From JAICLV01 sp036380925 (GTDB taxonomy: Bacteria; Actinomycetota; Actinomycetes; Acidothermales; Acidothermaceae): DNA of 32,256 nt. The notes below the pieces were generated by a model. The model saw only the letters and a program-made list of their open reading frames with translations. It made no database searches and was not told the DNA's origin. This document shows positions 1-8,830 of the stretch, piece by piece (positions within the stretch are counted from its first letter, which is position 1; each line of letters opens with the position of its first letter). Location: NCBI GenBank assembly GCA_036380925.1, contig DASVDW010000066.1, forward strand, positions 1 through 32,256. Direction: 5' to 3'. The position numbers and the translations under genes are program-made.

Positions 1-815
1 GACGCCGAGAGTGCGGCCGTCTGGCCGAGGTAGAAAGTGACGCTGGCTGGGATCGTGCCGATGTTGGGCACGAGCAGGATCGGTCCGCCGTGGTTGGCGG
101 TGACCGCGCCGCCGGAAAGCGCGTCGGGGAAATTCATGCCGCTGGCGAGTCCGACAGACAGCGGCGCGTTGAAGAACTTCTGCGCGACGGCGGCCGAGGT
201 GGCGTAGCGGTCGGCGCCGACGAGCGGCGTGGCGCCGGGGTCGGCCTTGGCGGCGGGGCCGCCGACCGCGTATCGCACCGAGGGATGCGCTTGGAGGTAG
301 CTGGCCGTGGGGGGTGACTGCTTGGGGCCGGCGGTGAGCAACACCGCGGCGCCTTGCTGCGCGGCGGCCGAGCCAGCGGACAACGCGTCGGGGAAGTTGG
401 TGCCGTCGGCCTCGAACACCGTCGTGGGGTTGCCGAGCGAGCCGGCGACGGCGACGGCCGTTGCGTAGCGGTCGGCGCCCGCGAGCCTGGTGACCGAGTA
501 ACCCATGCCGGTGAGCTGCGTTTGCACGCCGCCGCTGATCGCGCTGGCCCCGCCGAGCAGATAGACCGTGCTGCCGCCGGGCAGGACGCGGGTCAGTTCA
601 TCGGCTGTTGTCGCTGGCAGCGCCGACGTCAAGGTGAGCAGCAGCGGGCCGCCCTCCTTCGCCGCGAGCGGCGTGCCAGCGAGCGCGTCGGCGAACGAGT
701 CGGAGCGGGCGAGCACCGCGACGCGGGCGCTGTTCGCCTTTGGGAACGCGGCCTGCGAGGCGGCCACGCTGGTGGCGATGCGGTCGGGTCCGAAGACGCG
801 GGTCAGGTCGGGGTG
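1..815 (-). repeat. Cell-wall-binding repeat 2 (CWB2-like) units at the protease C-terminus
   Basis: At least three units of roughly 95 residues are visible. They begin near 790 (RVFGPDRIATSVAASQ), 485 (RLAGADRYATAVAVAG) and 225 (LVGADRYATSAAVAQ). Each is followed by an F-x-DALS/AG-type segment (SFADALAG, NFPDALSAG, NFPDALSGG) and a GGPLLLT/GGPILLV-type segment. This is the CWB2 (PF04122) pattern, which in clostridial S-layer proteins anchors the protein non-covalently to wall polymers. Three tandem copies are usual in that family, so the gene may end soon beyond the left edge. Confidence 0.82.
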
Positions 816-3800
816 ACCGAACGCGCCTCCGCCTCCGCCGCCGCCTGATGGTGGCGGCGGTGCTGTGACGGTCACGGTCGGGCTGGTGGCCAGCGTTGTC
901 GCGATGCCGCCGCCATTGGCCATCTGTGTGGTGAAGGTCGTGGTCTCGAAGCTCGACGGTGCGGTGGCCTTCGCGCCGCCGCCAGTGGTGTCGCCATACA
1001 CGATGGTCAACTCTTGACCGGCGGCCAAAGTGACGTCGCCGACGACGATGGTCGGAGTTCCCGAAGTATCGATCGTCACCGTGTTCGCGCCGGCGCCACC
1101 GGCGACGGTGACATTTCCGGGCCCGGGCGTGGGCGGCACTGGAGTTGACCACGTCGTCGGGATGGCCACGCTCACTGCGCCACCGGTGACGGTGCCCCCG
1201 GCCGGTGGGGTGTAGGTGAAGGTCAGTGTTTGGGAGGAGCCGGTTGTGACCGACGAGGGCGTCACGGTCATCGTCCCGCTGCCGTCCGCGGCCGGGCCGT
1301 TCACCTGAACAGTGGGTGACGTCGCAAGCGGCTTCAAAGTCCCGCCAGGGAAGGACTTTTCGCTTGTCGTAAAGACAAATGGCTGGCCGTTGACTGGGGC
1401 CGTCGCCTGAATACCACCGCTCGCGGTGTCGCCGTACGTGATTCGCAGCGTGCCGCCGGGACTCAGCGAGACGCCCGACACGGCGATGGTCCACGGACCG
1501 CTCCCGGAAATCGTCACGGTGTTCGCGCCCGATCCACCCGTCGCCGTGACGTATGCAGCGCCTGGCGAGTCGATGGGCTGCGTCCATGACGATGGCACGA
1601 CAACGTCGACTTCACCGTCGGCGAGACCTCCTGCGGCCGATGCTTGGTAAGTGAACGCGAGTGTCGTTGATTGGCTGGCGTTCAGCGTCATCGGCGAGAC
1701 GGTCATCGTCCCTGAACCGTCAGCGGCCACGTTGACCCTGACCCACGGCGAAGAGGCGAGCGCCGTGAGTGCCCCCCCGGATTCACCAGCCGATTGGGCG
1801 GCGAACTGAGAGGCATCAACACCGTTCGGTGCGACAGCACCTGGGCCACCCTGGGATTTGTCGCCATACAAGATGCTGACTGTGCCACCGGCAATCGTCG
1901 TGACGCCGCTGACCGTGATGGTCGAACCTGCTGTGCTTACCACGCCAGCGGATGCAGCCACGTATCCAGCGGCCGTGGGATTCGTGGTTTGTGGCGCATC
2001 AGTCCAACTTGCCGGGACGTCGAGCGTGAGGGTGCCGTCGGCCAGCCCTTGCCCGGGCGGCGCTTGGTAAGTGAAGGCCAGCGCGACGTGTGAGGATGGC
2101 GGGATCGTTGTCGGGCTCACGGTCATGGTGCCGGCGCCGTCGCTCGCGACCGCCGAGCAAAGCGCGTCCCCGATTGCTGCGCCCCTGGGTGTTCCTAACC
2201 CGGTCGCCATGTCGTAACCAGCTATCGCCGGATACATGCCACCGTTCGTGCCGAGCGCGTCAATATCGCCGACGGTTACGTCGTTGAAAGCGGAGATGTC
2301 TGCAGCGTGTAGCGCATACAGCGCAGGGTTGATGAGGCCGAGCCGATTGCCTGTGCACGCCGAGTCGATCAGCGCAACGAGCGATGCCCACATCGGTGCC
2401 GCCGCACTCGTGCCGCCGACGACGGTGAGCGAGTTTGGATGGTCGGCCACGTCGTACGCGACCACATATCCGTCGCTTGGATCCGCCGATGCACTGACGT
2501 CGGGGACCTCTCGGCAGTAAGAACCCGCCGGCGCGCCGCACGGGGTGGCGCTGCTGCTCGCGATCACACCTTCGCCGGTCTGCCAGGCGGGCATTGTCCA
2601 AAGTGACGAGATTCCGCCACCACCTGCGACCGGAGCGTTGCTGGCGTCTAGGCCGTCGTTCCAGGTGGTCTCGGGGCCGGTGCTCGACGTTAGATCTGTG
2701 CCGCCAACACCGGTCACCTCGGGCTGGCTTGCGGGGTCATCGACGGTGAGCGCGGACGTCGTGTTCGGTGGATCGACGTCGCAATCGGCCGATCCCTGAT
2801 CTCCCGCCGCCGCGAGAACCGTTTGGCCTTGCGCCGCCATTTGCTGGAAGACCTGTCGTTCGGCAAGGGTCAGCGGCGACAGACCGCCTGTTGGGCTGAC
2901 GGCCGATGCGTTGAGTTCGCAGATTCCCCAGCTCGTGCTGACAACCTGTTCAACGTTCGCGTCGGCGATTGCCTTGTAGGTGTTGAGGATCCCGTCAACG
3001 CTGTTCGGACCTTCGTAGACACGGATACTTGCACCCGGAGCAAGTCCGATCGCGCCCTCAATGTCGAGTGCTGCCTCAAGTCCTGGGTACGGATCACTCG
3101 GGTTGGCGACTGCGCCGCCGTCGACCGGCACATTAGTCACGGAGACGTTTGTCGCGTAGCACTGCTGATAGGAGTCGATGTCCGCTGGGTCGTAGTCCTC
3201 CAATTCGAACATCGCGATTGTGATGCCTGCGCCGAAGTTTCCCGCGTTCCAGTACGAGTCGAGCCCGTAGTACCGGCCGATCTGGCCCGCGCTGTAGTAG
3301 CCGGAGGACTGCTCGAGGAAACAAGCCGACGGCGCTGCGGTGTTCGGGTGCGCGAGACCAGCGCGTGCCACGTTTGCTCGGATGGTCGGGGCCGGATGGT
3401 GCGCCTGAATCAGGGTGTCGAGGCCGACGATGCCCTGAACGTAAGGCGAAACCGTCGTCGAGAGCTCGGGTGCGGCGACGTTCGCGCGCGCGACTCGCCC
3501 TGACTCCAGTCGATACTGCTTGAACGACGTGTGCAATGCCGACGCGACCCTGGTGGTCGAGCCCGACAGGTGCACGATCGATCCGTTAACGGAGTCGACA
3601 TTCAGGCCTAGCTGCTTCATCTGGTCAGCGACCGCGGTGGTCGCCTGTGGTGTTGCCCCGAACCGGGTGTCGAACTCGCCGGTCTTCAAGAACTGGTGGT
3701 ACGTCGGCGACCCCAATGTCGACACGTCGTGGACGAGCTGGTCAAGCGCCGCTTGATTGCGCGGCTTCAACACGACGTCGAACGAGATTGTCTGGTCCTT

Positions 3801-3962
3801 GGGAACTGCCCCAAGCGCCGTGGCGGATGACGGCACCGCCGCCGCCGATCCGATGGGCGCCAGGCCGGTACCGCCGCCGGACGACGCGAGCGCTGGCGCG
3901 GCTGGCGCCATCAATGCCAGCGCGGCAACCGCGATCAGGCCGGACTGCCGTAAGCGACGCAT
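1..3962 (-). CDS. Secreted S53 (sedolisin/kumamolisin) serine-carboxyl peptidase with beta repeats and CWB2 wall-binding units, 3' end beyond window
   Basis: The frame from ATG 3962 stays open to the left edge, giving at least 1,320 residues without the C-terminus. A GGGGAAC ribosome site lies about 6 nt before the ATG. Residues 1-25 form a signal peptide (MRRLRQSG, then a hydrophobic core ending AAPALA). A pro-kumamolisin-like propeptide follows (about 45-190), then the S53 catalytic domain (about 215-600). The family's Glu/Asp/Ser machinery is present: E296 and D300 in EAALDIE, the oxyanion Asp D388 in AAAGDQGS, and nucleophile S519 in GGTSAAAP. Three beta repeats of about 140 residues, a Pro/Gly linker (about 1035-1050) and at least three CWB2-like units with GADRYATS signatures follow. 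S53 enzymes cleave proteins at acidic pH after removal of the propeptide. The tail suggests retention at the cell surface. Family assignment is firm; substrate and exact anchoring are inferred. Confidence 0.92.
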   Translation of the reverse strand, partial: MRRLRQSGLIAVAALALMAPAAPALASSGGGTGLAPIGSAAAVPSSATALGAVPKDQTISFDVVLKPRNQAALDQLVHDVSTLGSPTYHQFLKTGEFDTRFGATPQATTAVADQMKQLGLNVDSVNGSIVHLSGSTTRVASALHTSFKQYRLESGRVARANVAAPELSTTVSPYVQGIVGLDTLIQAHHPAPTIRANVARAGLAHPNTAAPSACFLEQSSGYYSAGQIGRYYGLDSYWNAGNFGAGITIAMFELEDYDPADIDSYQQCYATNVSVTNVPVDGGAVANPSDPYPGLEAALDIEGAIGLAPGASIRVYEGPNSVDGILNTYKAIADANVEQVVSTSWGICELNASAVSPTGGLSPLTLAERQVFQQMAAQGQTVLAAAGDQGSADCDVDPPNTTSALTVDDPASQPEVTGVGGTDLTSSTGPETTWNDGLDASNAPVAGGGGISSLWTMPAWQTGEGVIASSSATPCGAPAGSYCREVPDVSASADPSDGYVVAYDVADHPNSLTVVGGTSAAAPMWASLVALIDSACTGNRLGLINPALYALHAADISAFNDVTVGDIDALGTNGGMYPAIAGYDMATGLGTPRGAAIGDALCSAVASDGAGTMTVSPTTIPPSSHVALAFTYQAPPGQGLADGTLTLDVPASWTDAPQTTNPTAAGYVAASAGVVSTAGSTITVSGVTTIAGGTVSILYGDKSQGGPGAVAPNGVDASQFAAQSAGESGGALTALASSPWVRVNVAADGSGTMTVSPMTLNASQSTTLAFTYQASAAGGLADGEVDVVVPSSWTQPIDSPGAAYVTATGGSGANTVTISGSGPWTIAVSGVSLSPGGTLRITYGDTASGGIQATAPVNGQPFVFTTSEKSFPGGTLKPLATSPTVQVNGPAADGSGTMTVTPSSVTTGSSQTLTFTYTPPAGGTVTGGAVSVAIPTTWSTPVPPTPGPGNVTVAGGAGANTVTIDTSGTPTIVVGDVTLAAGQELTIVYGDTTGGGAKATAPSSFETTTFTTQMANGGGIATTLATSPTVTVTAPPPPSGGGGGGGAFGHPDLTRVFGPDRIATSVAASQAAFPKANSARVAVLARSDSFADALAGTPLAAKEGGPLLLTLTSALPATTADELTRVLPGGSTVYLLGGASAISGGVQTQLTGMGYSVTRLAGADRYATAVAVAGSLGNPTTVFEADGTNFPDALSAGSAAAQQGAAVLLTAGPKQSPPTASYLQAHPSVRYAVGGPAAKADPGATPLVGADRYATSAAVAQKFFNAPLSVGLASGMNFPDALSGGAVTANHGGPILLVPNIGTIPASVTFYLGQTAALSA
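866..2150 (-). repeat. Three ~140-residue extracellular beta (Ig-like) repeats inside the S53 protease
   Basis: Approximate limits of the units are 2150-1730, 1729-1300 and 1299-866. Each starts with a D-G-(S/A)-G-T-M-T-V-(S/T)-P signature, continues with a LAFTYQA/LTFTYTP strand and a W-containing strand (PSSWTQP, PTTWSTP), and later has a YGD-x3-GG motif (LYGDKSQGG, TYGDTASGG, VYGDTTGGG). Each ends in LA-S/T-SP. I recognise this repeat type from large actinobacterial surface proteins but cannot name a Pfam family with certainty. They probably act as a stalk or spacer between protease and wall-binding module. Confidence 0.8.
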
Positions 3963-4235
3963 GACGTTCCCCGGATGCTCTGGGATGAGAAGACTCGCGC
4001 AAAGGCACAGCGTTGCCCGCGGCGATGCGAATGGCGCGATGAGCAGAATAGTGGCTGTATGCCCGGCTTTCTCATCGCTAGGCGAGATTCTCACCTTTTT
4101 GCCGCGACGACGCGCGGGTGACTAGCCTGAATTGCGCACGCGGATCCGGCACAGTCGGGCCGGTCAGCGCGGTCTACCGCGTTCAGGCTGGCACAGCTTC
4201 CGCGAAGGATCGCGGCGATTGGGTACGGCGACCCC
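3963..4235. promoter_or_regulatory. Divergent intergenic region between the S53 protease and FUSC genes
   Basis: This 273-bp stretch separates divergent genes and must hold both promoters. A TANNNT -10 candidate on the minus strand is TATTCT (4050-4045), about 80 nt before the protease start. On the plus strand TAGCCT (4123-4128) would give a leader of about 100 nt for the FUSC gene. Neither has a convincing -35 box. I see no gene, riboswitch or strong hairpin here. Confidence 0.35.
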
Positions 4236-6527
4236 ATGAGCTGGCGGACCTCGACGGCGCCGACTGGGCAGGCGGCGGCCACGTGGCGCCGCGTCGTCCG
4301 GGACGCGCTGCGGTTCGACCCGAGCGGGCTGATCTTCCTCGATCCGGTGCGGATGACCGTCGGCACCATGATCCCGTTGATCGTCGGCTTCCTCGCGGGG
4401 TCCTGGGCCACCGGCGCGGCGGCGGCTGGCGGCGCGCTGTCGGTCGGCATCGCGTCGGTCGTCCCGAGCACCCGGCCGCGGTACGCGCTGCTCGCCTCGA
4501 CCGCGGGCGGCATGGCGGTCGGCACCTTCATCGGGTGCGCGACCAGCTCGCATCCCGTCGTCCATGTCGTCGCCGGCGCGCTGCTCGCCTTCGCGGGCGG
4601 CCTGCTCGTCGCCGTCCAACCGAACTTCACCGGCGCCGGCATCAACACGCTCGTCGCGTTTCTCGTCTACGGACGCTTCTCCGCCCCTCCGCTGATCTCC
4701 CTGCGCACGGCGGGTTTCGTCGCGCTCGGGGGCTTGCTGCAACTCGCGCTCGTCGTCGTGTCTCGGCGAAGGCCACGCGCGGGTCGCGCGCTCAACGGCC
4801 TCTCACTCGCGTATCGCGAACTCGCCGCGCTCGCCGCCGACCTTCGCGTCACCAGCTCGTCGCTACCGGCCGCGCAGGCCATCGACGCGGCCGGTGTCGA
4901 CCTCGAGTTCTCGCTTCACACCACCGGCGGCGAAGCTTGGACCAGCCTCGCCGGCGAGGCGCATCGGGTGCGCCTTGAGTTGTTGAGCCTGGCCAGCGCG
5001 CGGTCAAGCTTCGAGCGATCGGACGACGACCGCAGCGCCCTCCTCGCCGATGTCGGCACGCGCACCGCCGACTTCTTGGAGTGCGTCGCGGCGAGTCTGC
5101 GCCAAGCCGAGCTGTCGCCGGGATGCGACGACGCGCTCGACCGCCTGGAACGCGCCGTCGGGCGGCTGGAGGCGCACGGCGTGAGCACCCGGATTCCGTT
5201 CTCGGACGACGGCGGCGGCGGCGGGTTCGTCGCCGTTCGCGCCTCCACCGCGGCCCGGGCGATCGCCGGTCAGTTGCGCGCGATCGCCGCCCTTCTCCCG
5301 GACGCCGTGAGCGTCGCCGCGCCGCCGGCCCGGCCGATCGCCGCCCTTCGCTCAGCGACACGCGTGTCGCGACGGGGCGTGCACGGCGCGGAGGTGATCG
5401 CCCAACGGATGCTCGCCAACATCACGCCGCGCTCCGACGCCTTCACCCACGCGCTGCGGCTCGCGGTCGTCGTCATGATCGCGACCGCCGTCGCGCACGT
5501 CGTCGGGCTCGGCCGCGGCTACTGGCTGGCCCTGACCACCGTGCTGATCTTGCGGCCTGAGTTCGCGACCACGTTCACTCGCGGCGTCGCCCGCGCGACG
5601 GGCACGCTGCTCGGCGTCGCGATCGCGACCGGCATCGCGGTCGCCACCAGTCCGCACGGCTGGTCGCTGGTTGTGTTCGTCGCTTGCTCGGTCTGGCTAT
5701 GCGGCGCGCTGTTCAACGCGAGCTACGTGCTGTTCAGCATCGCGGTCACCGGCGTCGTGGTGTTCTTGCTCGAGGGCATCGACCGAAACCCGGTCGGCAC
5801 GGGGGAGGACCGGCTGCTCTCGACCGTGCTCGGCGCCGCTCTCGCGTTGCTGTCGTACGCGGTGTGGCCGACGTGGGGGAAGCGGCCGGCCGCCGAGGCG
5901 CTCGCCGACCTCGCGGCGGCCACGCATCGCTACGTCACCGCCGTCTTGCGGGCCTACCTCGATCCGGCAGCGGCGGCGGCGAACCCGGCCGCGCTGTCGG
6001 CGCTGAGCCGAGCGGTCCGGCTGGCGCGAACCAACAGCGAGGCGGCGCTTGATCGCTCACTCGCTGATCCGCGGGCGCGGCAGCTGCACGCGCAGACCAC
6101 GGCCAGCCTGCTCGCGGCGCTGCGGCGGGTCTCGATCACCGCGCACACCATGCGGCTGCGCCGCCCGGACGACGCTCGCGCGTTGCGCGAGTTGGCCGGT
6201 CGGGAGCTCGCCGCGTTGACTCGAAGCGTCGACGTCGAACTTGGCGGGGTCGCGGCGCGCCTGCGCTTCGGCCGGGTGACCCGCCGCCATGAGCCGCTGC
6301 GGGACTTGCATCGCGCGCTGTTCGACGCGGTCGCCCAAGGCGCCGAGGCGACCGGATCGATGGATCCGACCTGCGCCCTTGTCGTCGCCGAAACCGACGA
6401 GCTGGTCGACGCCGTGAACTCGTTGACGGCGGTCATCGCCGCCAACGATCCGCCTCGCGGCCAACGAAGTGACGAACTGCGCGACGGTGTGACGGCAAAC
6501 ACTGCGCCACCGACGAATTCGCGATAG
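4236..6527 (+). CDS. FUSC-family (aromatic acid exporter-like) inner-membrane protein
   Basis: This 763-residue protein has the duplicated layout of the FUSC/YccS/fusaric-acid-resistance family. A membrane block lies at about 45-190 (VRMTVGTMIPLIVGFLAG onward). A long soluble alpha-helical stretch follows (about 190-400), then a second block at about 405-548 containing the family-like GLGRGYWLALTTVLILRPEF segment and a run of hydrophobic helices. A cytoplasmic helical tail rich in Arg and Ala runs to the end. Family members are thought to export aromatic or other weak acids, or to act in envelope stress. The substrate here is unknown. ATG 4236 is the first in-frame ATG before the membrane block and has no strong ribosome site. 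The gene stands alone, and the next gene starts 178 bp downstream. An aromatic-acid role would fit the paa, VOC and dienelactone-hydrolase genes nearby, but that is inference. Confidence 0.82.
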   Translation: MSWRTSTAPTGQAAATWRRVVRDALRFDPSGLIFLDPVRMTVGTMIPLIVGFLAGSWATGAAAAGGALSVGIASVVPSTRPRYALLASTAGGMAVGTFIGCATSSHPVVHVVAGALLAFAGGLLVAVQPNFTGAGINTLVAFLVYGRFSAPPLISLRTAGFVALGGLLQLALVVVSRRRPRAGRALNGLSLAYRELAALAADLRVTSSSLPAAQAIDAAGVDLEFSLHTTGGEAWTSLAGEAHRVRLELLSLASARSSFERSDDDRSALLADVGTRTADFLECVAASLRQAELSPGCDDALDRLERAVGRLEAHGVSTRIPFSDDGGGGGFVAVRASTAARAIAGQLRAIAALLPDAVSVAAPPARPIAALRSATRVSRRGVHGAEVIAQRMLANITPRSDAFTHALRLAVVVMIATAVAHVVGLGRGYWLALTTVLILRPEFATTFTRGVARATGTLLGVAIATGIAVATSPHGWSLVVFVACSVWLCGALFNASYVLFSIAVTGVVVFLLEGIDRNPVGTGEDRLLSTVLGAALALLSYAVWPTWGKRPAAEALADLAAATHRYVTAVLRAYLDPAAAAANPAALSALSRAVRLARTNSEAALDRSLADPRARQLHAQTTASLLAALRRVSITAHTMRLRRPDDARALRELAGRELAALTRSVDVELGGVAARLRFGRVTRRHEPLRDLHRALFDAVAQGAEATGSMDPTCALVVAETDELVDAVNSLTAVIAANDPPRGQRSDELRDGVTANTAPPTNSR

Positions 6528-6611
6528 TTCTCACGCAACCATCGGCGTGGGTGCGGCGTCGATCTGGCTGAACTCGCAAGGATTTGCACTGCACGGACAT
6601 GTGGTTATGGC

Positions 6612-6639
6612 TTGATTTGGCGCGCGCCGATGCCAGAAT
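6612..6639 (+). promoter_or_regulatory. Putative promoter of the O-acyltransferase gene
   Basis: TTGATT (6612-6617) and CAGAAT (6634-6639) are separated by 16 bp and lie in the least GC-rich part of the 178-bp gap before the acyltransferase. Each hexamer matches 4 of 6 sigma70-type consensus positions. The tandem repeats at 6651-6691 would then fall in the 5' leader. Confidence 0.35.
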
Positions 6640-6650
6640 CAATCGCTTTG

Positions 6651-6691
6651 AGCACGACGGAGCGAGCACGACGGAGCGAGCACGACGGACG
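6651..6691 (+). repeat. Tandem 14-bp direct repeat (2.9 copies) in the leader of the acyltransferase gene
   Basis: The unit AGCACGACGGAGCG occurs at 6651-6664 and 6665-6678, and a third near-complete copy runs 6679-6691 (AGCACGACGGACG). It ends just before an AAGAAGG ribosome site and 15 bp before ATG 6706. The copies are identical, which suggests recent slippage or selection. Copy-number change could alter the leader. Confidence 0.9.
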
Positions 6692-6705
6692 AAGAAGGCG
6701 ACACC

Positions 6706-8730
6706 ATGGCGATGACGGGGCGGCATGACGGCGCCGTCGCGGTCCGCCGAGAGACCTCGCGCGCGAGCCGGATGGGTGGCCTCGACGGCCTTCGCGCGCT
6801 CGCCGTCGGGGGCGTGCTGCTTTACCACGCCGGGGTGCGGTGGGCGCCCGGCGGTTTCCTCGGCGTCGACCTCTTCTTCGTCATCTCCGGGTTTTTGATC
6901 ACATCGTTGCTCATCGACGAGCGACAGCGCACCGGCGCTATCTCGCTCGGTCGGTTCTACCTGCGACGAGCGCGTCGGCTGTTGCCGGCCCTCTTCGCGA
7001 TGGTGGCCGCGACGACGGTCTTCATGGCGCTGTTCGCCCGTGACGACTTGAAGCAGGCGCGCGGCGACATCGCGGCGGCCGCCGGATACTTCTCGAACTG
7101 GTGGTATGTGCTGCACCACCGCTCGTACTTCGTCGCGGCCGGCCGGCCGCCGCCGCTCCAGCACCTGTGGTCGCTCGCGGTCGAGGAGCAGTTCTACCTG
7201 ATCTGGCCGCTGCTCATCATCGTGCTGCTGCTCGTCCGGGTGCGGCTGCGCTGGGTGTTCGCGGCCGCCCTCACCGGCGCGGTCGCCTCGGCGTGGTGGA
7301 TGCGGTTCCTCGCCATTCGCGACAACGTGCCCTACGACACCGACTCGTCGCGGCTGTACTTCGGCACCGACACGCACGCGAGCGCGCTGCTGCTCGGCGC
7401 GGCGGGCGCCGCCGTGATGGCCGCGCTCGCCCGCCGCCGCGCGCGGTTGGGGCGCGAGGTCAGCGCGGCGACGACGGTGTGCGCCGACCTGGCCGGTTTG
7501 GTCGCGCTCGTCGCGGTGCTGCGCATCATGCACGGTCAGCTCGAGGCGAGCGCGCAGTTGTACCGCACCGGTTTCGTGGTGTTCGCGGTGACCGCGTTGG
7601 TGGTCGTGGTGACCGCCTCGCTGCCGGGCAGCGCGCTCGGCGCGGTGCTCGACATCGCGCCGCTGCGCTGGCTCGGCGCACGCTCCTACGCCCTGTACCT
7701 GTGGCACTGGCCGGTGTTCGTCTACACCCGGCCCGGCCTCGACTGGCCGCTGCAGGGGTGGACGTCGATCGGCGCGCGGCTGGCCATCACCGCGGCGCTC
7801 ACCGAGGCGAGCTACCAACTCATCGAGAAGCCGATCCGGGAACGCGGCTTGGTGGCTTACCTGCGCGGCGGGCCGCAGTTGCGACCGCCGCAGCTGCGAG
7901 TTCCCGACTCCTGGCGGGTCGTCGCGCCGGTTGTCGGCGCGATCGCCGGCACGGTCTTGGTGGTCGGGGCCACCACCTTCGCGGCCGGTCTCGGTGATCA
8001 CGGCGGCGTCAGCCGGGCCCGCGCGGCCGCGCCGAGCGCGCCCTCCACCGCGCCGCCGGCGCCGCCCGCGGAGTCGAGCACCGCGCCCGCGCCGCCGTCC
8101 GCGAGCAACGCCAGCCCGGCGCACAGCCCGTCGTCCGCGCCACCCGCCAAGCACACGACGGCGCCCGCCAAGCACCCGCCGAGCAAGCCGACGAACACCA
8201 CCGCCGCGCCGCCCCCTCCCGCTGGCAAGGCGAGCGCGACGCCGCCCGCGATCCCGGGCGGCCCACCACCGGCGATCAGCGCGGTGGGCGACTCGGTGCT
8301 GATCGACGGCTCGGTGGCGCTTCAGCATGACTGCCCGAGCACGGAGGTGTACGCGGTGGTCGGCTGGCAGGCGAAGGCGGTGTTCGGCCAACTCGACGCG
8401 TTGCGCGCCGCCAAACACCTCGGGTCCACCGTGGTGATCGCCACCGGCACCAACGGATTGGTCAGCCCCAAAGAGCTCGACGCGGTGCTGTCCTCACTCG
8501 CCGACCGCGCGCGCGTGGTGCTGGTCAACAACCACATGGACCGCGCGTGGGCCGCGCCGAACAACGCGCTGTTCCCTGAGGCCGCGAAGGCGCACCCGAA
8601 CGTGGTGATCGTCGATTGGAACGCCGCGGCCACGCAGCATCCCGAGTGGCTCACGCCGGACGGCGTGCACCTGACCCCGGCCGGCCGGGCGCCGTACGCG
8701 AACCTGGTCAAGACCGCCATCGGGTGCTGA
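6706..8730 (+). CDS. OatA/OafA-like membrane O-acyltransferase with C-terminal SGNH domain
   Basis: The 674-residue protein begins with an acyltransferase-3 membrane domain (about 25-400). It shows GLDGLRALAV, GFLGVDLFFVISGFLIT, FYLRRARRLLPAL and HLWSLAVEEQFYLIWPLL, all typical of the family, followed by many hydrophobic helices. A Pro/Ala/Ser/Thr-rich linker (about 440-520) leads to an SGNH esterase/transferase domain. Its catalytic elements are S530 in AVGDSVLIDGS and D652/H655 in PDGVHLTPAGR. In characterised relatives the membrane part passes an acetyl group across the membrane and the SGNH domain places it on peptidoglycan or a polysaccharide. The acceptor here is not known. ATG 6706 follows an AAGAAGG site by about 8 nt. 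Confidence in the two-domain family is high. Confidence 0.9.
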   Translation: MAMTGRHDGAVAVRRETSRASRMGGLDGLRALAVGGVLLYHAGVRWAPGGFLGVDLFFVISGFLITSLLIDERQRTGAISLGRFYLRRARRLLPALFAMVAATTVFMALFARDDLKQARGDIAAAAGYFSNWWYVLHHRSYFVAAGRPPPLQHLWSLAVEEQFYLIWPLLIIVLLLVRVRLRWVFAAALTGAVASAWWMRFLAIRDNVPYDTDSSRLYFGTDTHASALLLGAAGAAVMAALARRRARLGREVSAATTVCADLAGLVALVAVLRIMHGQLEASAQLYRTGFVVFAVTALVVVVTASLPGSALGAVLDIAPLRWLGARSYALYLWHWPVFVYTRPGLDWPLQGWTSIGARLAITAALTEASYQLIEKPIRERGLVAYLRGGPQLRPPQLRVPDSWRVVAPVVGAIAGTVLVVGATTFAAGLGDHGGVSRARAAAPSAPSTAPPAPPAESSTAPAPPSASNASPAHSPSSAPPAKHTTAPAKHPPSKPTNTTAAPPPPAGKASATPPAIPGGPPPAISAVGDSVLIDGSVALQHDCPSTEVYAVVGWQAKAVFGQLDALRAAKHLGSTVVIATGTNGLVSPKELDAVLSSLADRARVVLVNNHMDRAWAAPNNALFPEAAKAHPNVVIVDWNAAATQHPEWLTPDGVHLTPAGRAPYANLVKTAIGC

Positions 8731-8753
8731 ACGGCCGGCCGTCTCGAGGGAAT

Positions 8754-8787
8754 AGTTGAGCGCTCAACTTCATTGACTCAGCTGAGT
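8754..8787. promoter_or_regulatory. Two adjacent perfect palindromes, putative operator for the VOC gene
   Basis: AGTTGAGCGCTCAACT (8754-8769) is a perfect 16-bp palindrome, and ACTCAGCTGAGT (8776-8787) is a perfect 12-bp palindrome 6 bp further on. Both share GAG/CTC-type half-sites (GTTGAG/CTCAAC and ACTCA/TGAGT). They lie 44-77 bp before ATG 8831, where a repressor would block transcription. TTGA...TCAA dyads of this shape are common for MarR-family repressors; the regulator is not in the window. Confidence 0.6.
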
Positions 8788-8830
8788 TCGAAGCGACATG
8801 CTTGCCATCTGATGTCTTGGAGGCGCGGCC

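Noticed and set aside
598..1587. 329-codon open frame on the minus strand inside the protease region
   Set aside because: It is in a different frame from the continuous S53-CWB2 frame and is His/Arg-rich nonsense.
6433..8418. 661-codon open frame antisense to the O-acyltransferase
   Set aside because: It is Arg/Gly/His-rich low-complexity sequence with no recognisable domain. It mirrors the third-position GC bias of the real gene on the other strand, which has clear motifs throughout.
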